46,606 bases of DNA from Promethearchaeota archaeon (GTDB lineage: Archaea; Asgardarchaeota; Lokiarchaeia; Sigyniarchaeales; SOKP01): positions 1 through 46,606 of the forward strand of contig JAEOTR010000033.1 of assembly GCA_016839705.1 (NCBI GenBank), given 5' to 3'. Under the pieces are notes generated by a model. It saw nothing but the letters and a program-made list of their open reading frames with translations. It had not been told where the DNA came from and did no database searches. Of this stretch, positions 17,714-26,365 are shown piece by piece. Numbering within the stretch: the stretch's first letter is position 1; the number at the start of each line of letters is the position of its first letter. Made by a program: the position numbers and the translations under genes.

Positions 17714-19138
17714 ATGGCGATATTAAGACCTAGGATTAACGTATTGGATGAAGAACACAAAGAACAAATATTAGAGGAAGCAAAAATTATATTAGAGACC
17801 CAAGGTATTTTCATTGAAAATCAAGAAGCGGTTGAATTATTTGATCAAAAAGGTTTAAATCATGAAGGTTTGCGGTATTTTTTTCCCCCAGATTTGATCA
17901 ATAAGTGCTTAGCTTCAGTCCCTTATGAAATCACTCTTTTCGATAGAGAGGGAAATGAATGTATTACATTAAAAGACAATGACGTTCATTTTGATCCTGG
18001 TTCCGCAGCCATTTTTATTCTTGATGAAAATACCAGAGAAATAAGAGAGGGCTTGTCAAAAGATTTTATCCGGTTCTCCAAAATCGTTGAACAATTAAAA
18101 TTTATTGAAGCACAAAGTACAGCTCTAATTTATCAAGATGTACCGAAAGAAGCTCAAGATTGGCATCGCCTATATTTAGCACTATCTAATTGTTATAAAC
18201 CGATAGTTACAGGAACATTTCGTAAAGAGAGTTTTTCTATTATGAAAGAAATTTTGCTAGCATGTAGAACATCAGAAGAGGATTTAGCTCGAAAACCACT
18301 GGCAATATTTGATGCTTGTCCTAGCCCTCCATTAAAATGGTCTGATCTTACAACACAATCACTTATTGATGCTGCAAAATCCATGATACCATCTGAATTT
18401 GTATCTATGCCATTAGCAGGGGCGAGTGCTCCAATTACTTTAATTGGCTCAATTACCCAACACTGTGCCGAGTGTCTTGCGGGAATTGTTATTGCTCAAT
18501 TAGCAAAAGAGGGTGCTCCATTAATTTGGGGAGGCTCTCCTGCGGTGTTTGATATGAAACATGGGACAACTCCAATGGGTGCAATTGAAACAATGATGAT
18601 TAACTTAGGAGATGTTGAGATGGGAAAATTTTTAAATCTCCCTACTCATGCCTATATGAGTTTAAGCGATTCTAAAATACCAGATGCTCAAGCGGGGTTT
18701 GAAGCAGGAATGGGAGCATTACTTGCAGGACTTGCGGGAGTTAATATGGTTTCTGGACCAGGGATGCTTGATTTTGAGTCTACTCAAAGTGTTGAAAAAC
18801 TAATAATTGATAATGAAATAGTAGGAATGGTAAAAAGATTAATTCGCGGTATTGAAGATTTTGGTACTCCTTTTGCTTCAGAAATATTGAAAGATTATGA
18901 AGATAAAGAAGAATTATTATCCCATCCATCAACTCTTAAATATTTTAGAAAGGAATTATTTCTTCCTAGTCAAATTATAGATAGAATGACAAGAGATTCA
19001 TGGAAGGAAAATGGTTCTAAATCAACAAGAAAAAGAGCATTAGATGTTGCTGAAAAGTTGTTACAAAAGCCTTCAATTAAACCTATTGATGGAAGCTTAG
19101 CGACAGAATTGGATAAGATTGCTGAAACGGCATTATAA
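17714..19138 (+). CDS. MttB-family (non-pyrrolysine) methylamine/betaine:corrinoid methyltransferase
   Basis: Demethylates a quaternary or tertiary amine onto a corrinoid protein. The 474-residue length and landmarks such as MPLAGASAPITLIGSITQHCAE, GAPLIWGGSPAVFDMKHGTTPMGAIE and LLAGLAGVNMVSGPGML place it in the COG5598 superfamily. No in-frame UAG occurs, so it belongs to the non-pyrrolysine branch, whose characterised members act on glycine betaine, proline betaine or carnitine; the substrate here is not deducible. It follows the homocysteine methyltransferase by 26 bases in the same direction. The start ATG at 17714 is preceded by AGAAGGAAGG. Confidence 0.9.
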   Translation: MAILRPRINVLDEEHKEQILEEAKIILETQGIFIENQEAVELFDQKGLNHEGLRYFFPPDLINKCLASVPYEITLFDREGNECITLKDNDVHFDPGSAAIFILDENTREIREGLSKDFIRFSKIVEQLKFIEAQSTALIYQDVPKEAQDWHRLYLALSNCYKPIVTGTFRKESFSIMKEILLACRTSEEDLARKPLAIFDACPSPPLKWSDLTTQSLIDAAKSMIPSEFVSMPLAGASAPITLIGSITQHCAECLAGIVIAQLAKEGAPLIWGGSPAVFDMKHGTTPMGAIETMMINLGDVEMGKFLNLPTHAYMSLSDSKIPDAQAGFEAGMGALLAGLAGVNMVSGPGMLDFESTQSVEKLIIDNEIVGMVKRLIRGIEDFGTPFASEILKDYEDKEELLSHPSTLKYFRKELFLPSQIIDRMTRDSWKENGSKSTRKRALDVAEKLLQKPSIKPIDGSLATELDKIAETAL

Positions 19139-19148
19139 TGATTTTTCA

Positions 19149-19862
19149 TTAAAAATTTTCTCTAAAAATTTTTCCTAAGTAACTTCCCATCTCCTCTTGA
19201 ATAATGAGTTCAAAAGACCATCCGGTTTCCTTTGCACATTCTTTTAGGGTTTGCGAATCAACATGTAAGAGGTTAAACTTTTCTCCAAACATCCCTTTAT
19301 ATTCAATTTGAAGACCGACAACTCCTATATATCTCCCCAATTGACCACTTCTCTCCTGATAAGCTAAATGATCTGGATCTGTAGTAGATCGTACATCTAG
19401 GGAATCTAATAAAATTTGACCTGTAGGCTTTAGTAAAATTTTACAAAATTCCAAAAATTTCTTCAACCCGGATAAATCTTCAGTAAATCCAATTGCTCGC
19501 CCCATTAACAGGATTGTATCAAAATTCCTCTCATCCAGTTCATAAACGTCTGCACATTTAACATTTTTAACACCTCTGTTTTTCATAATAGCACATGCAT
19601 GAGAGGAAATATCTAATGCATATACCTCTAATCCCATTTTTTGGAGCTCAAGACTGTGTGGTCCTACACCCGCACCAATATCTAATATTCTCCCATAACA
19701 TAAATCTATTGCCTGTTTTTCAATAGAAGAAAATTCTTTTTCACTCCTAAAACATTGAGAGACATAATAATCATAATTTAGTCCATCATCTCTATGAAAT
19801 ATTATTTTTGCTTGTTTGTTTCCTTCATAAAATTCTTCTAAAGCTAAACCAAAAGGCTCCAT
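19149..19862 (-). CDS. Class I SAM-dependent methyltransferase
   Basis: Rossmann-fold methyltransferase of unknown substrate. Motif I is RILDIGAGVGPHSLEL, followed by LEVYALDIS (acidic ribose-binding end of strand 2), VKCADVYEL and a post-motif DTILLMGRAIGF. The C-terminal half is beta-rich, as in small-molecule methyltransferases. I chose the ATG at 19862 (MEPFGLALEEFYEGN), a typical start for this family; a TTG at 19898 would add 12 residues and neither has a ribosome site. It converges on the MttB-family gene 10 bases away, so cotranscription with the corrinoid cassette is excluded. Confidence 0.85.
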   Translation of the reverse strand: MEPFGLALEEFYEGNKQAKIIFHRDDGLNYDYYVSQCFRSEKEFSSIEKQAIDLCYGRILDIGAGVGPHSLELQKMGLEVYALDISSHACAIMKNRGVKNVKCADVYELDERNFDTILLMGRAIGFTEDLSGLKKFLEFCKILLKPTGQILLDSLDVRSTTDPDHLAYQERSGQLGRYIGVVGLQIEYKGMFGEKFNLLHVDSQTLKECAKETGWSFELIIQEEMGSYLGKIFRENF

Positions 19863-20081
19863 CGATTTAAGAAGCATAATATAAAGGTCAATATTCAAGA
19901 ATTTAAATCTTATTAACAGACAATCCTAATTTTTTATACATTATTTGGGAATCTCCAGAAACACTTACTACATATTTAACTGAAATTTATAATTATTGAA
20001 GTATTTTAAAAAATAATTAATCAATCAGAAGGTTGATAAAAAATTCCAAAACTAATAGAGAATAAGGAAAAAAACTTCTCA

Positions 20082-20315
20082 TTGTTTTTAAATAAGGGAA
20101 GGTGTGGAGGTTGCAGAGCTTGTATTGCAGTATGTCCTACAGGTATTTTGGAACTGAGTGACGAGTTGAATTATCGAATTGCATATATTCCAAAAGTTAA
20201 GGAAGGTAAAGAAAAATATTGTACTGCATGTCGTAGGTGCGAGTTCGCCTGTCCTGATTGGTGTATTTATGTATTAGATGAAGAAAAAGCGTCCAGTGAA
20301 AGGGCTAAAACTTAA
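20082..20315 (+). CDS. korD: 2-oxoacid:ferredoxin oxidoreductase, delta (ferredoxin) subunit
   Basis: Small two-cluster ferredoxin of the KOR complex that passes electrons from the thiamine active site to free ferredoxin. The cluster motifs are CGGCRACIAVCP and CTACRRCEFACP. It is the first gene of korDABC, 13 bases before korA. The annotated TTG at 20082 has only a distant AGGAAA. The frame stays open upstream to a TAA at 20037, so an AUU start near 20043 preceded by AAGGTTGAT, giving a more typical N-terminal extension, is an alternative. The delta-alpha-beta-gamma order is that of archaeal 2-oxoglutarate oxidoreductases. Confidence 0.9.
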   Translation: MFLNKGRCGGCRACIAVCPTGILELSDELNYRIAYIPKVKEGKEKYCTACRRCEFACPDWCIYVLDEEKASSERAKT

Positions 20316-20328
20316 TGAGGTGTATTAA

Positions 20329-21498
20329 TTGGGAAATAATGATAAGAGATATTTACCAGAAGGAAAACAGGTAATGATGGGAAATATTGCAATGTCAGAA
20401 GGTGCTCTAGCAGCAGGTCTAAATTTCTTTGGAGGGTATCCGATTACTCCGAGTACTGAGGTTATTGAACATTTAGCTAGGAGGATGCCAGAAGTTGGAG
20501 GTGTATGTATGCAAATGGAAGATGAATTAGCATCAATAAACGCCGTAATGGGTGCTTCCTTAGTGGGTGCTAAAGCAATGACTGCAACGTCTGGTCCAGG
20601 ATTTTCATTGATGGTGGAAACTATAAGTATGGCTGCTTGTTTAGAAATACCATTTGTTTTTTGTGATGTTCAGAGAAATGGACCAGGTACTGGATTTGTT
20701 ACTGAACCTCATCATAATGATTTAGGTCTGATGCGCTTTGCGGGTAATGGAGAATTTGGAGTAATAGCATTAGCTCCAATGAATTGTCAAGAGCTATTCG
20801 ACCTAACAATTACCGCATTTAATTTTGCTGAGATTTATCGTTGTCCCGTTTTCATTGTCTCTGATGCCTATTTAGGACATCTTCATGAACCATTATTTAT
20901 ACCATCAAAAGAAGAAATTATTGAAAAAGTAATTCCTCGTGAATTACCTTCTGATCTGACACATAAATTTACTTATTTTGATAATAAAACAAATTCATAC
21001 GTTATCCCAAAACCACCAATAATGGGCACTGATTATGTACCTTTAATGTTTCTCCATCAAGCACATAACTCAGCAGGTATGTCTTCCCAAAGAGAGGCAC
21101 TTCCATTTACGAAGATGCTAACTGATAAACTTAAAACCAATATAGATAAGATATCTTTAACTGAAGAATATAAAATGGATGATGCTGAAATAATAATAAT
21201 TTCTTATGGTTTACCCGTCAGAACAAGTTATCGTGCTGTAGACATAGCACGTAAAGAAGGAATTAAAGTTGGGATTTTTAGATTGATAACATTGTGGCCA
21301 TTTCCGGATGAGAAAGTAAAGGATGTAGTGAAAGAAGCAAAAGCTATAATTGTACCTGAATTGAATTATACTGGTATTGTCGCAGAACAAGTTGAACGAG
21401 TAACAAAATTAGAAATACCTATAATAAAAATTCCTAAAATATGCGATTTTCATCACCCAGATGATATTTTAAAAGTAATAAGGGAGGTGGCAAAATAA
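20329..21498 (+). CDS. korA: 2-oxoacid:ferredoxin oxidoreductase, alpha subunit
   Basis: Forms with KorB the heterotetrameric core that oxidatively decarboxylates a 2-oxoacid, probably 2-oxoglutarate, with CoA and ferredoxin. The 389-residue protein carries the family pyrimidine-binding motif GGYPITPSTEVIEHLA, MQMEDELASI and GPGTGFVTEPHHND, and a transketolase C-terminal-like domain (IIISYGLPVRTSYRAVDIARKEGI). The TTG start at 20329 is well supported by GAGGTG six bases upstream. Its stop shares one base with the korB start, showing tight coupling. Use of another 2-oxoacid such as a branched-chain one is possible; sequence alone favours the KorA type. Confidence 0.92.
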   Translation: MGNNDKRYLPEGKQVMMGNIAMSEGALAAGLNFFGGYPITPSTEVIEHLARRMPEVGGVCMQMEDELASINAVMGASLVGAKAMTATSGPGFSLMVETISMAACLEIPFVFCDVQRNGPGTGFVTEPHHNDLGLMRFAGNGEFGVIALAPMNCQELFDLTITAFNFAEIYRCPVFIVSDAYLGHLHEPLFIPSKEEIIEKVIPRELPSDLTHKFTYFDNKTNSYVIPKPPIMGTDYVPLMFLHQAHNSAGMSSQREALPFTKMLTDKLKTNIDKISLTEEYKMDDAEIIIISYGLPVRTSYRAVDIARKEGIKVGIFRLITLWPFPDEKVKDVVKEAKAIIVPELNYTGIVAEQVERVTKLEIPIIKIPKICDFHHPDDILKVIREVAK

Positions 21499-22403
21499 TG
21501 TCGATGTATCCAAGTGAACAGCCAGAACATCCATATCTTTCTATTTCAATGCCAGGAAAATTTTTTAAGAGATATTTTTCTCTTTTTTGTGCTGGATGTG
21601 GTTATGGAATAATTGGGCATCTCTTCAATCGCGTATTTGAAGATGAAAAAGTAGATCCTAAATTGCATCCGGTGGTTATTGGGATTGGATGTTATGGGCA
21701 AATATTATTAACGTTACATCATGCGACACAAAGAATATTAACTTTGCATGGTAGAGCACCAGCTTTAGCAACAGGAATGAAAATGGCTAACCCCAAAATG
21801 AAACCCATTATCTTTACTGGAGATGGTGATTGTTTAGGAATAGGAGGAAACCATTTTATGCACATTTGCCGCAGAAATCTTGATTGCGTAATACTTATTT
21901 TTAATAATAGTATCTACGCAATGACAGGGGGGCAAGGAGCACCAACAACTTTATTTGGTGCGATGAGTTCGACTACACCATATAAAATGTTTGAGAATAG
22001 AACCGATGGGGTAAAACTTGCACTTACTGCTGGTGCTTCTTATGTTGCAAGAACAACAGTTGCTCACCCTAGAACTTTAATGAAATACTTTAGGAAGGGT
22101 TTAAAACACAAAGGTACTGCTGTTATAGAAATAATAACTCCCTGTATTACCTATTTCGGAAGAAAAAATCTTGATAGTTTAGGTGATGAAAGTTCAGGTA
22201 TAAAAGGACAGAAAATGGATAATACTGGCATCATGATTGATTGGATAAAAAGAAATAGCTTACGTATTAATCAAGCGAAATTCATGACTGAAGAAGAATT
22301 ACTAAATAAGTATATCATTGGGGAATTTAGATATAATCCTGACACACCAGAATATTCCGAAGAGTATGAGAAAATTAAGAAAATAGCAATGGGGGAGAAA
22401 TAA
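21498..22403 (+). CDS. korB: 2-oxoacid:ferredoxin oxidoreductase, beta (TPP-binding) subunit
   Basis: Binds thiamine diphosphate and one [4Fe-4S] cluster. The 301-residue protein shows FCAGCGYGIIGHLF, with cluster cysteines. The TPP/Mg motif is GDGDCLGIGGNHF ... FNNSIYAMTGGQGAPTT, followed by the third-region cysteine in PCITYFGRKN. The ATG overlaps the korA stop by one base, and GGGAGGTGG lies upstream inside korA. The gap to korC is three bases. Length and motifs are complete and nothing is missing. Confidence 0.94.
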   Translation: MSMYPSEQPEHPYLSISMPGKFFKRYFSLFCAGCGYGIIGHLFNRVFEDEKVDPKLHPVVIGIGCYGQILLTLHHATQRILTLHGRAPALATGMKMANPKMKPIIFTGDGDCLGIGGNHFMHICRRNLDCVILIFNNSIYAMTGGQGAPTTLFGAMSSTTPYKMFENRTDGVKLALTAGASYVARTTVAHPRTLMKYFRKGLKHKGTAVIEIITPCITYFGRKNLDSLGDESSGIKGQKMDNTGIMIDWIKRNSLRINQAKFMTEEELLNKYIIGEFRYNPDTPEYSEEYEKIKKIAMGEK

Positions 22404-22406
22404 AGA

Positions 22407-23003
22407 TTGGCACGATATGAAATACGTATCGCAGGATTTGGCGGTCAGGGTGTGATTTCGTTGTCAAAAATGATCATTACCGCTGCTTCGCTTTATGAAA
22501 ATTTAGCAGCCACTCAAACCGAAGCTTATAGTGCTTCTGCTCGCGGTGGTGCCTGTTGGGCAGAAGTAGTAGTCGAATTAGATAAAGATGTTAAAATTAT
22601 TGATTATCCTCAAGCTTTACAACCATACGATTTTTTAATAGTACTTTCTGGAGAATCAGCTGCCCGTATTAGCCCTAACCAATTTAAAAGTGGTGAAAAT
22701 ACAGGATATTTAATCTGGGATCCATCAACCATCAAGGATTTTAAAATAGCAGATCAGATTCAAAAATCATTACGTATTCCTGTTCAAAAATTAGCTGTTG
22801 AGAAATTTGGGAATATTGTATTCGGTAATTCAATTCTTTTTGGGGCTTTTACTATACTTTCTGGAATAATTTCAGAAGAATCTGCTCTTGAGACTCTTAA
22901 AAAATTTGTACCTAGCTCTACGTTAGAAAAAAACATGGAAGCATTTGAGCTTGGTAAAAAAGAAGCGCAGGATTTTGTTAAAAAATTAAAGGAGGACAAT
23001 TAG
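22407..23003 (+). CDS. korC: 2-oxoacid:ferredoxin oxidoreductase, gamma subunit
   Basis: Structural gamma subunit of the KOR complex. The 198-residue protein opens with IRIAGFGGQGVISLSKMI and has the family motif TQTEAYSASARGGACWAEVVV near residue 45. The TTG start at 22407 follows GGGGGAG at good spacing. It lies four bases from the FrhB-PyrK-like gene, which has its own GGAGG, so the operon continues into that flavoprotein. Confidence 0.93.
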   Translation: MARYEIRIAGFGGQGVISLSKMIITAASLYENLAATQTEAYSASARGGACWAEVVVELDKDVKIIDYPQALQPYDFLIVLSGESAARISPNQFKSGENTGYLIWDPSTIKDFKIADQIQKSLRIPVQKLAVEKFGNIVFGNSILFGAFTILSGIISEESALETLKKFVPSSTLEKNMEAFELGKKEAQDFVKKLKEDN

Positions 23004-23007
23004 AATT

Positions 23008-24825
23008 ATGTATGTTAGTAAGATCAAAAAAGGTTGGCGAGAACTTGATTCTGAAATTATACAAACTGGTAAATGTGTATATTGTGGAGCATGTGGGGCA
23101 TTTTGTGCTAATATAAAATTTGACACTCAAAAAGAAATTCCAATAGAAGATGGTTCATGTAAAGATAGTAACACTTGTAGAGATGGATTTGGTTTATGCT
23201 ATAATTTATGCCCAAAAACAGGAATAGAACAAATTCCAATGTCATTACTAGATCAATGGGTATTCGGAAAAGAGCATAACAAGATTTTAGGGCATTATTT
23301 AGATATAGTCACCGTACAACTCACAGATAAAGCTAGAGAGAAAGTACCTATTGAAGCAGGTCCAATCACAACTTTATTATTTACAGCAATGGAAGCAGGT
23401 TTAATTGATTGTTCAATAATAACCGATAAGGATGAAAACTTCATCCCTTTTCCTATAATTGCTGAAAATCAAAAAGAAATTTTCAAAGGGGTAGGATATA
23501 AACCAAGTCAAAGTCCTACAATATCTCTTGTAGGGGATGCAATTAATAGAGAACATAATGATATTGCAGTAGTTGGGACACCATGTCAAATTCAATCATT
23601 ACGGAAAATACAAAATCACCCAATATTTGATTTTGAGGCATATGATCTTATTACACTAGCAATTGGGACATTTTGTTTTGGAACTTATTATAACCAACTT
23701 ATCGCTCAATGTTTTAATGAATACGGTATTAATACTGAAGATATAATAAAAGTTGGTGCGGATAAAAATGAATTTAAAATGAAAGTATATTCGAATTCGG
23801 GATTAAAAGAAATTCCACTAAATTACATTTATGAAAAATCAATTCGAAATGCTTGTTTTTCGTGTTCGGATTATACCGCCTCATTTGCAGATATTTCTGT
23901 AGGTAATATTGGGAGTGAAGAGGGTTGGAAAACTTTAATCATTAGAACAGAAAGGGGGAAGGTGATATACGATTTAGCTATTGAAAAAGGATTTCTTAAA
24001 GCTAAATCTCTTCCAAAAATCAAGGAAGACTTAGTTTTAGATATCACTCGTTGTAAAACCGATATAGTTAAAATTGAATCCGTAGTAGAGCATTCATCAG
24101 ATATTAAGAGTATCATTCTGAGGAACGATAGGATAGCACAAATGTATAAACCAGGAATGTTTGTATTTTTGTGGCTTCCTGATATAGATTTTTTACCAAT
24201 GTCGATTTCGAAAGTAGAAGGAAATCGTATTGAAATTACAGTTCAAAAAATTGGGGACGGAACTGCTAAACTATTTGACCTTACAGTAGGAGATTCTATT
24301 GGAATAAGGGGACCATTTGGAAACCCATGGAGTTATGGGGATGCCGCCAATATTCTTATTGTCGGAGGGGGAATGGGAATCGCCGCAATCACATCGCTAA
24401 TTGAGTCACTAAAGAACACGAGTAATAATATCACTGTTGCTATAGGGGCAAAAGATAAAACCTCGTTGATCTTTGCTGATAGGTTAATAGAACTCATTCC
24501 TAATACAATGTGTACTACTGATGATGGTTCTTTTGGTAAAAAATGTTATGTAACAGACAGTATTGAAGAAATCATATCCGCTAACAATATAGATCTTATT
24601 CTTACATGTGGTCCAGAGGTTATGATGAAAAAAGTACTAGACATAGCTGAATCAAAAAATATTAAAGTTCAAGCTTCTCTTGAGAGAAAAATGAAATGCG
24701 GAGTAGGATTGTGTGGTTCTTGCTGCCTTGGAGAAAATAATGATATTTCTGTCTGTAAGGATGGTCCAATATTTAATTCAGAACAGCTGAAGAAATTTCC
24801 TCAGTTCGGAAGCTATTTCAAATAA
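23008..24825 (+). CDS. Fusion flavoprotein: FrhB-like domain plus PyrK/FNR-like reductase
   Basis: Probably shuttles electrons between ferredoxin and a second carrier. Residues 1-~330 resemble the F420 hydrogenase/dehydrogenase beta subunit (FrhB) family, with cluster cysteines in CVYCGACGAFC (~23-33), CRDGFGLCYNLCP, VGTPCQIQSLRK and NACFSCSDYTASFADISVG. Residues ~350-605 resemble dihydroorotate dehydrogenase electron-transfer subunits: FAD site around FLPMSIS, nucleotide site ILIVGGGMGIAAI, and C-terminal [2Fe-2S] cysteines in CGVGLCGSCCLGENNDISVC. It directly follows korC by four bases with GGAGG. The N-terminal part suggests F420, the C-terminal part NAD(P); whether it is a ferredoxin:NAD, ferredoxin:F420 or bifurcating enzyme is not decided by sequence. 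Confidence 0.88.
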   Translation: MYVSKIKKGWRELDSEIIQTGKCVYCGACGAFCANIKFDTQKEIPIEDGSCKDSNTCRDGFGLCYNLCPKTGIEQIPMSLLDQWVFGKEHNKILGHYLDIVTVQLTDKAREKVPIEAGPITTLLFTAMEAGLIDCSIITDKDENFIPFPIIAENQKEIFKGVGYKPSQSPTISLVGDAINREHNDIAVVGTPCQIQSLRKIQNHPIFDFEAYDLITLAIGTFCFGTYYNQLIAQCFNEYGINTEDIIKVGADKNEFKMKVYSNSGLKEIPLNYIYEKSIRNACFSCSDYTASFADISVGNIGSEEGWKTLIIRTERGKVIYDLAIEKGFLKAKSLPKIKEDLVLDITRCKTDIVKIESVVEHSSDIKSIILRNDRIAQMYKPGMFVFLWLPDIDFLPMSISKVEGNRIEITVQKIGDGTAKLFDLTVGDSIGIRGPFGNPWSYGDAANILIVGGGMGIAAITSLIESLKNTSNNITVAIGAKDKTSLIFADRLIELIPNTMCTTDDGSFGKKCYVTDSIEEIISANNIDLILTCGPEVMMKKVLDIAESKNIKVQASLERKMKCGVGLCGSCCLGENNDISVCKDGPIFNSEQLKKFPQFGSYFK

Positions 24826-24871
24826 AAATTTTTAAAAAAAAATATGCAGAAATCTCAGGAGGAAATTATCA

Positions 24872-26341
24872 ATGTCAAAAAAATTGTCTGATCTTACTTT
24901 TGTCTCTGCAATAGAAGTAGCAAGAGCTATCCAGAAAGGTGAAGTATCCTCTCTAGAACTCACTAAACATATTCTAGATCGTATTGAAAGATACAATCCA
25001 ACTCTCAATGCAGTTGTCACAATTCTTGCGGATGATGCCCTTAACCGAGCCCGTGCTGCAGATGAGGCTCTTGCAAAAGGGGAATTATGGGGACCACTAC
25101 ATGGCGTCCCATGCTCAGTGAAAGATACATTCGAAACAACTAATGTTTTAACAACTGCTGGAATACCTGCTTTAGCTAAATATATTCCAAAAAGAAATGC
25201 AGTTGCTGTTGAAAGATTGCTTGGAGCAGGTGCAATAATCATTGGCCACACCAATGTACCTTTTATGGCTTCTGACCTTCAGAGTTATAATGAGATATTT
25301 GGCACAACAAATAATCCTTGGGATCATGAACGTACCCCGGGTGGGTCAACAGGGGGTGGAGCCGCGGCACTTGCTGCGGGATTAAGCTATTTATCAATAG
25401 GAAGTGATATCGGGGGATCAATTCGCACCCCCTCTAATTTTTGTGGAGTATATGGTCATAAGCCTAGTCTAAATGTCATTCCAGAGCGAGGTCATATTCC
25501 ACCTCTCCCGAATATACTCGTACCTCCTGCAAATCTGTCTGTGATTGGTCCACTTGCACGAAGTGCAGCCGATCTCAAACTAGCACTTAAAATTTTGGGG
25601 GGACCAGATCCCAATGATGCTATCGCATACAGTTGGACTCTGCCACCATCGCGAGGAACTCGCTTATCTGATTATCGGATTGGTTATATATTGGATGATC
25701 TGCTTTGTCCAGTTATTTCTGAGGTGAAAGAAGTATTGTTTCAAGCAGTTAATGCACTTCGTAAGAAGGGAGCAGAATTAGAGAAAGGTTGGCCACCTGG
25801 TGTCAATCCTTCAAGTCAATATGAAACTTATCGTTTCCTATTGGAATCAACATATGCCTATCAGCTACAAGATGATTATATAGAGGAGGTTCGTGAATTC
25901 GCAACAAAAAAGGACGGAAGTGATGAAGCAAAAGCCGCCTGGGCTTGGACAGCCCCCCACAAACATTTTCAAATGGCTAACGTAGCACGAATGACAGCAA
26001 GAGCGGTATGGCAAGATTATTTTCTTACCCACGATGCATTTCTCCTCCCTACAACATTTATTCCAGCATTTCCTCATGACCATAGTGAGCCTATGATAAA
26101 ACGCCGTTTAGACACTCTTGAAGGTCCAAGACCCTACTTAGATATTTTATTCTGGATATCCTTTGCAACATTGACAGGTCTCCCAGCAACCACAGCGCCA
26201 ATAGGACTAACAAAAGATGGATTACCTGTAGGTATTCAAATTATAGGACCTTACTTAGAAGATGCCACCCCAATAGATCTTGCTGGTATTTTGACGGAGA
26301 TTATTGGGGGATTCCAACCACCCGAGGGTTACGAGGCGTAA
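24872..26341 (+). CDS. Amidase signature family hydrolase
   Basis: Hydrolyses an amide bond of unknown substrate. The Ser-cisSer-Lys triad can be placed: Lys in GVPCSVKDTFETT, the cis-Ser in PGGSTGGGAAAL, and the nucleophile in GSDIGGSIRTPSNFCG. The length of 489 residues is standard. It resembles fatty-acid-amide-hydrolase-like and other catabolic amidases rather than GatA, and no gatB/gatC genes are adjacent. CAGGAGG lies nine bases before the ATG. The gene is noticeably richer in G and C than its neighbours and uses more GCC, CTT and CGT codons, so it may be a recent acquisition. It converges with the ABC ATPase 24 bases downstream. Confidence 0.9.
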   Translation: MSKKLSDLTFVSAIEVARAIQKGEVSSLELTKHILDRIERYNPTLNAVVTILADDALNRARAADEALAKGELWGPLHGVPCSVKDTFETTNVLTTAGIPALAKYIPKRNAVAVERLLGAGAIIIGHTNVPFMASDLQSYNEIFGTTNNPWDHERTPGGSTGGGAAALAAGLSYLSIGSDIGGSIRTPSNFCGVYGHKPSLNVIPERGHIPPLPNILVPPANLSVIGPLARSAADLKLALKILGGPDPNDAIAYSWTLPPSRGTRLSDYRIGYILDDLLCPVISEVKEVLFQAVNALRKKGAELEKGWPPGVNPSSQYETYRFLLESTYAYQLQDDYIEEVREFATKKDGSDEAKAAWAWTAPHKHFQMANVARMTARAVWQDYFLTHDAFLLPTTFIPAFPHDHSEPMIKRRLDTLEGPRPYLDILFWISFATLTGLPATTAPIGLTKDGLPVGIQIIGPYLEDATPIDLAGILTEIIGGFQPPEGYEA

Positions 26342-26365
26342 TACTAGATATTTTAGAGAGCAATT

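Noticed and set aside
17714..19138. Pyrrolysine (UAG) in the MttB-family gene.
   Set aside because: The frame is continuous with no in-frame UAG, so it belongs to the non-pyrrolysine branch.
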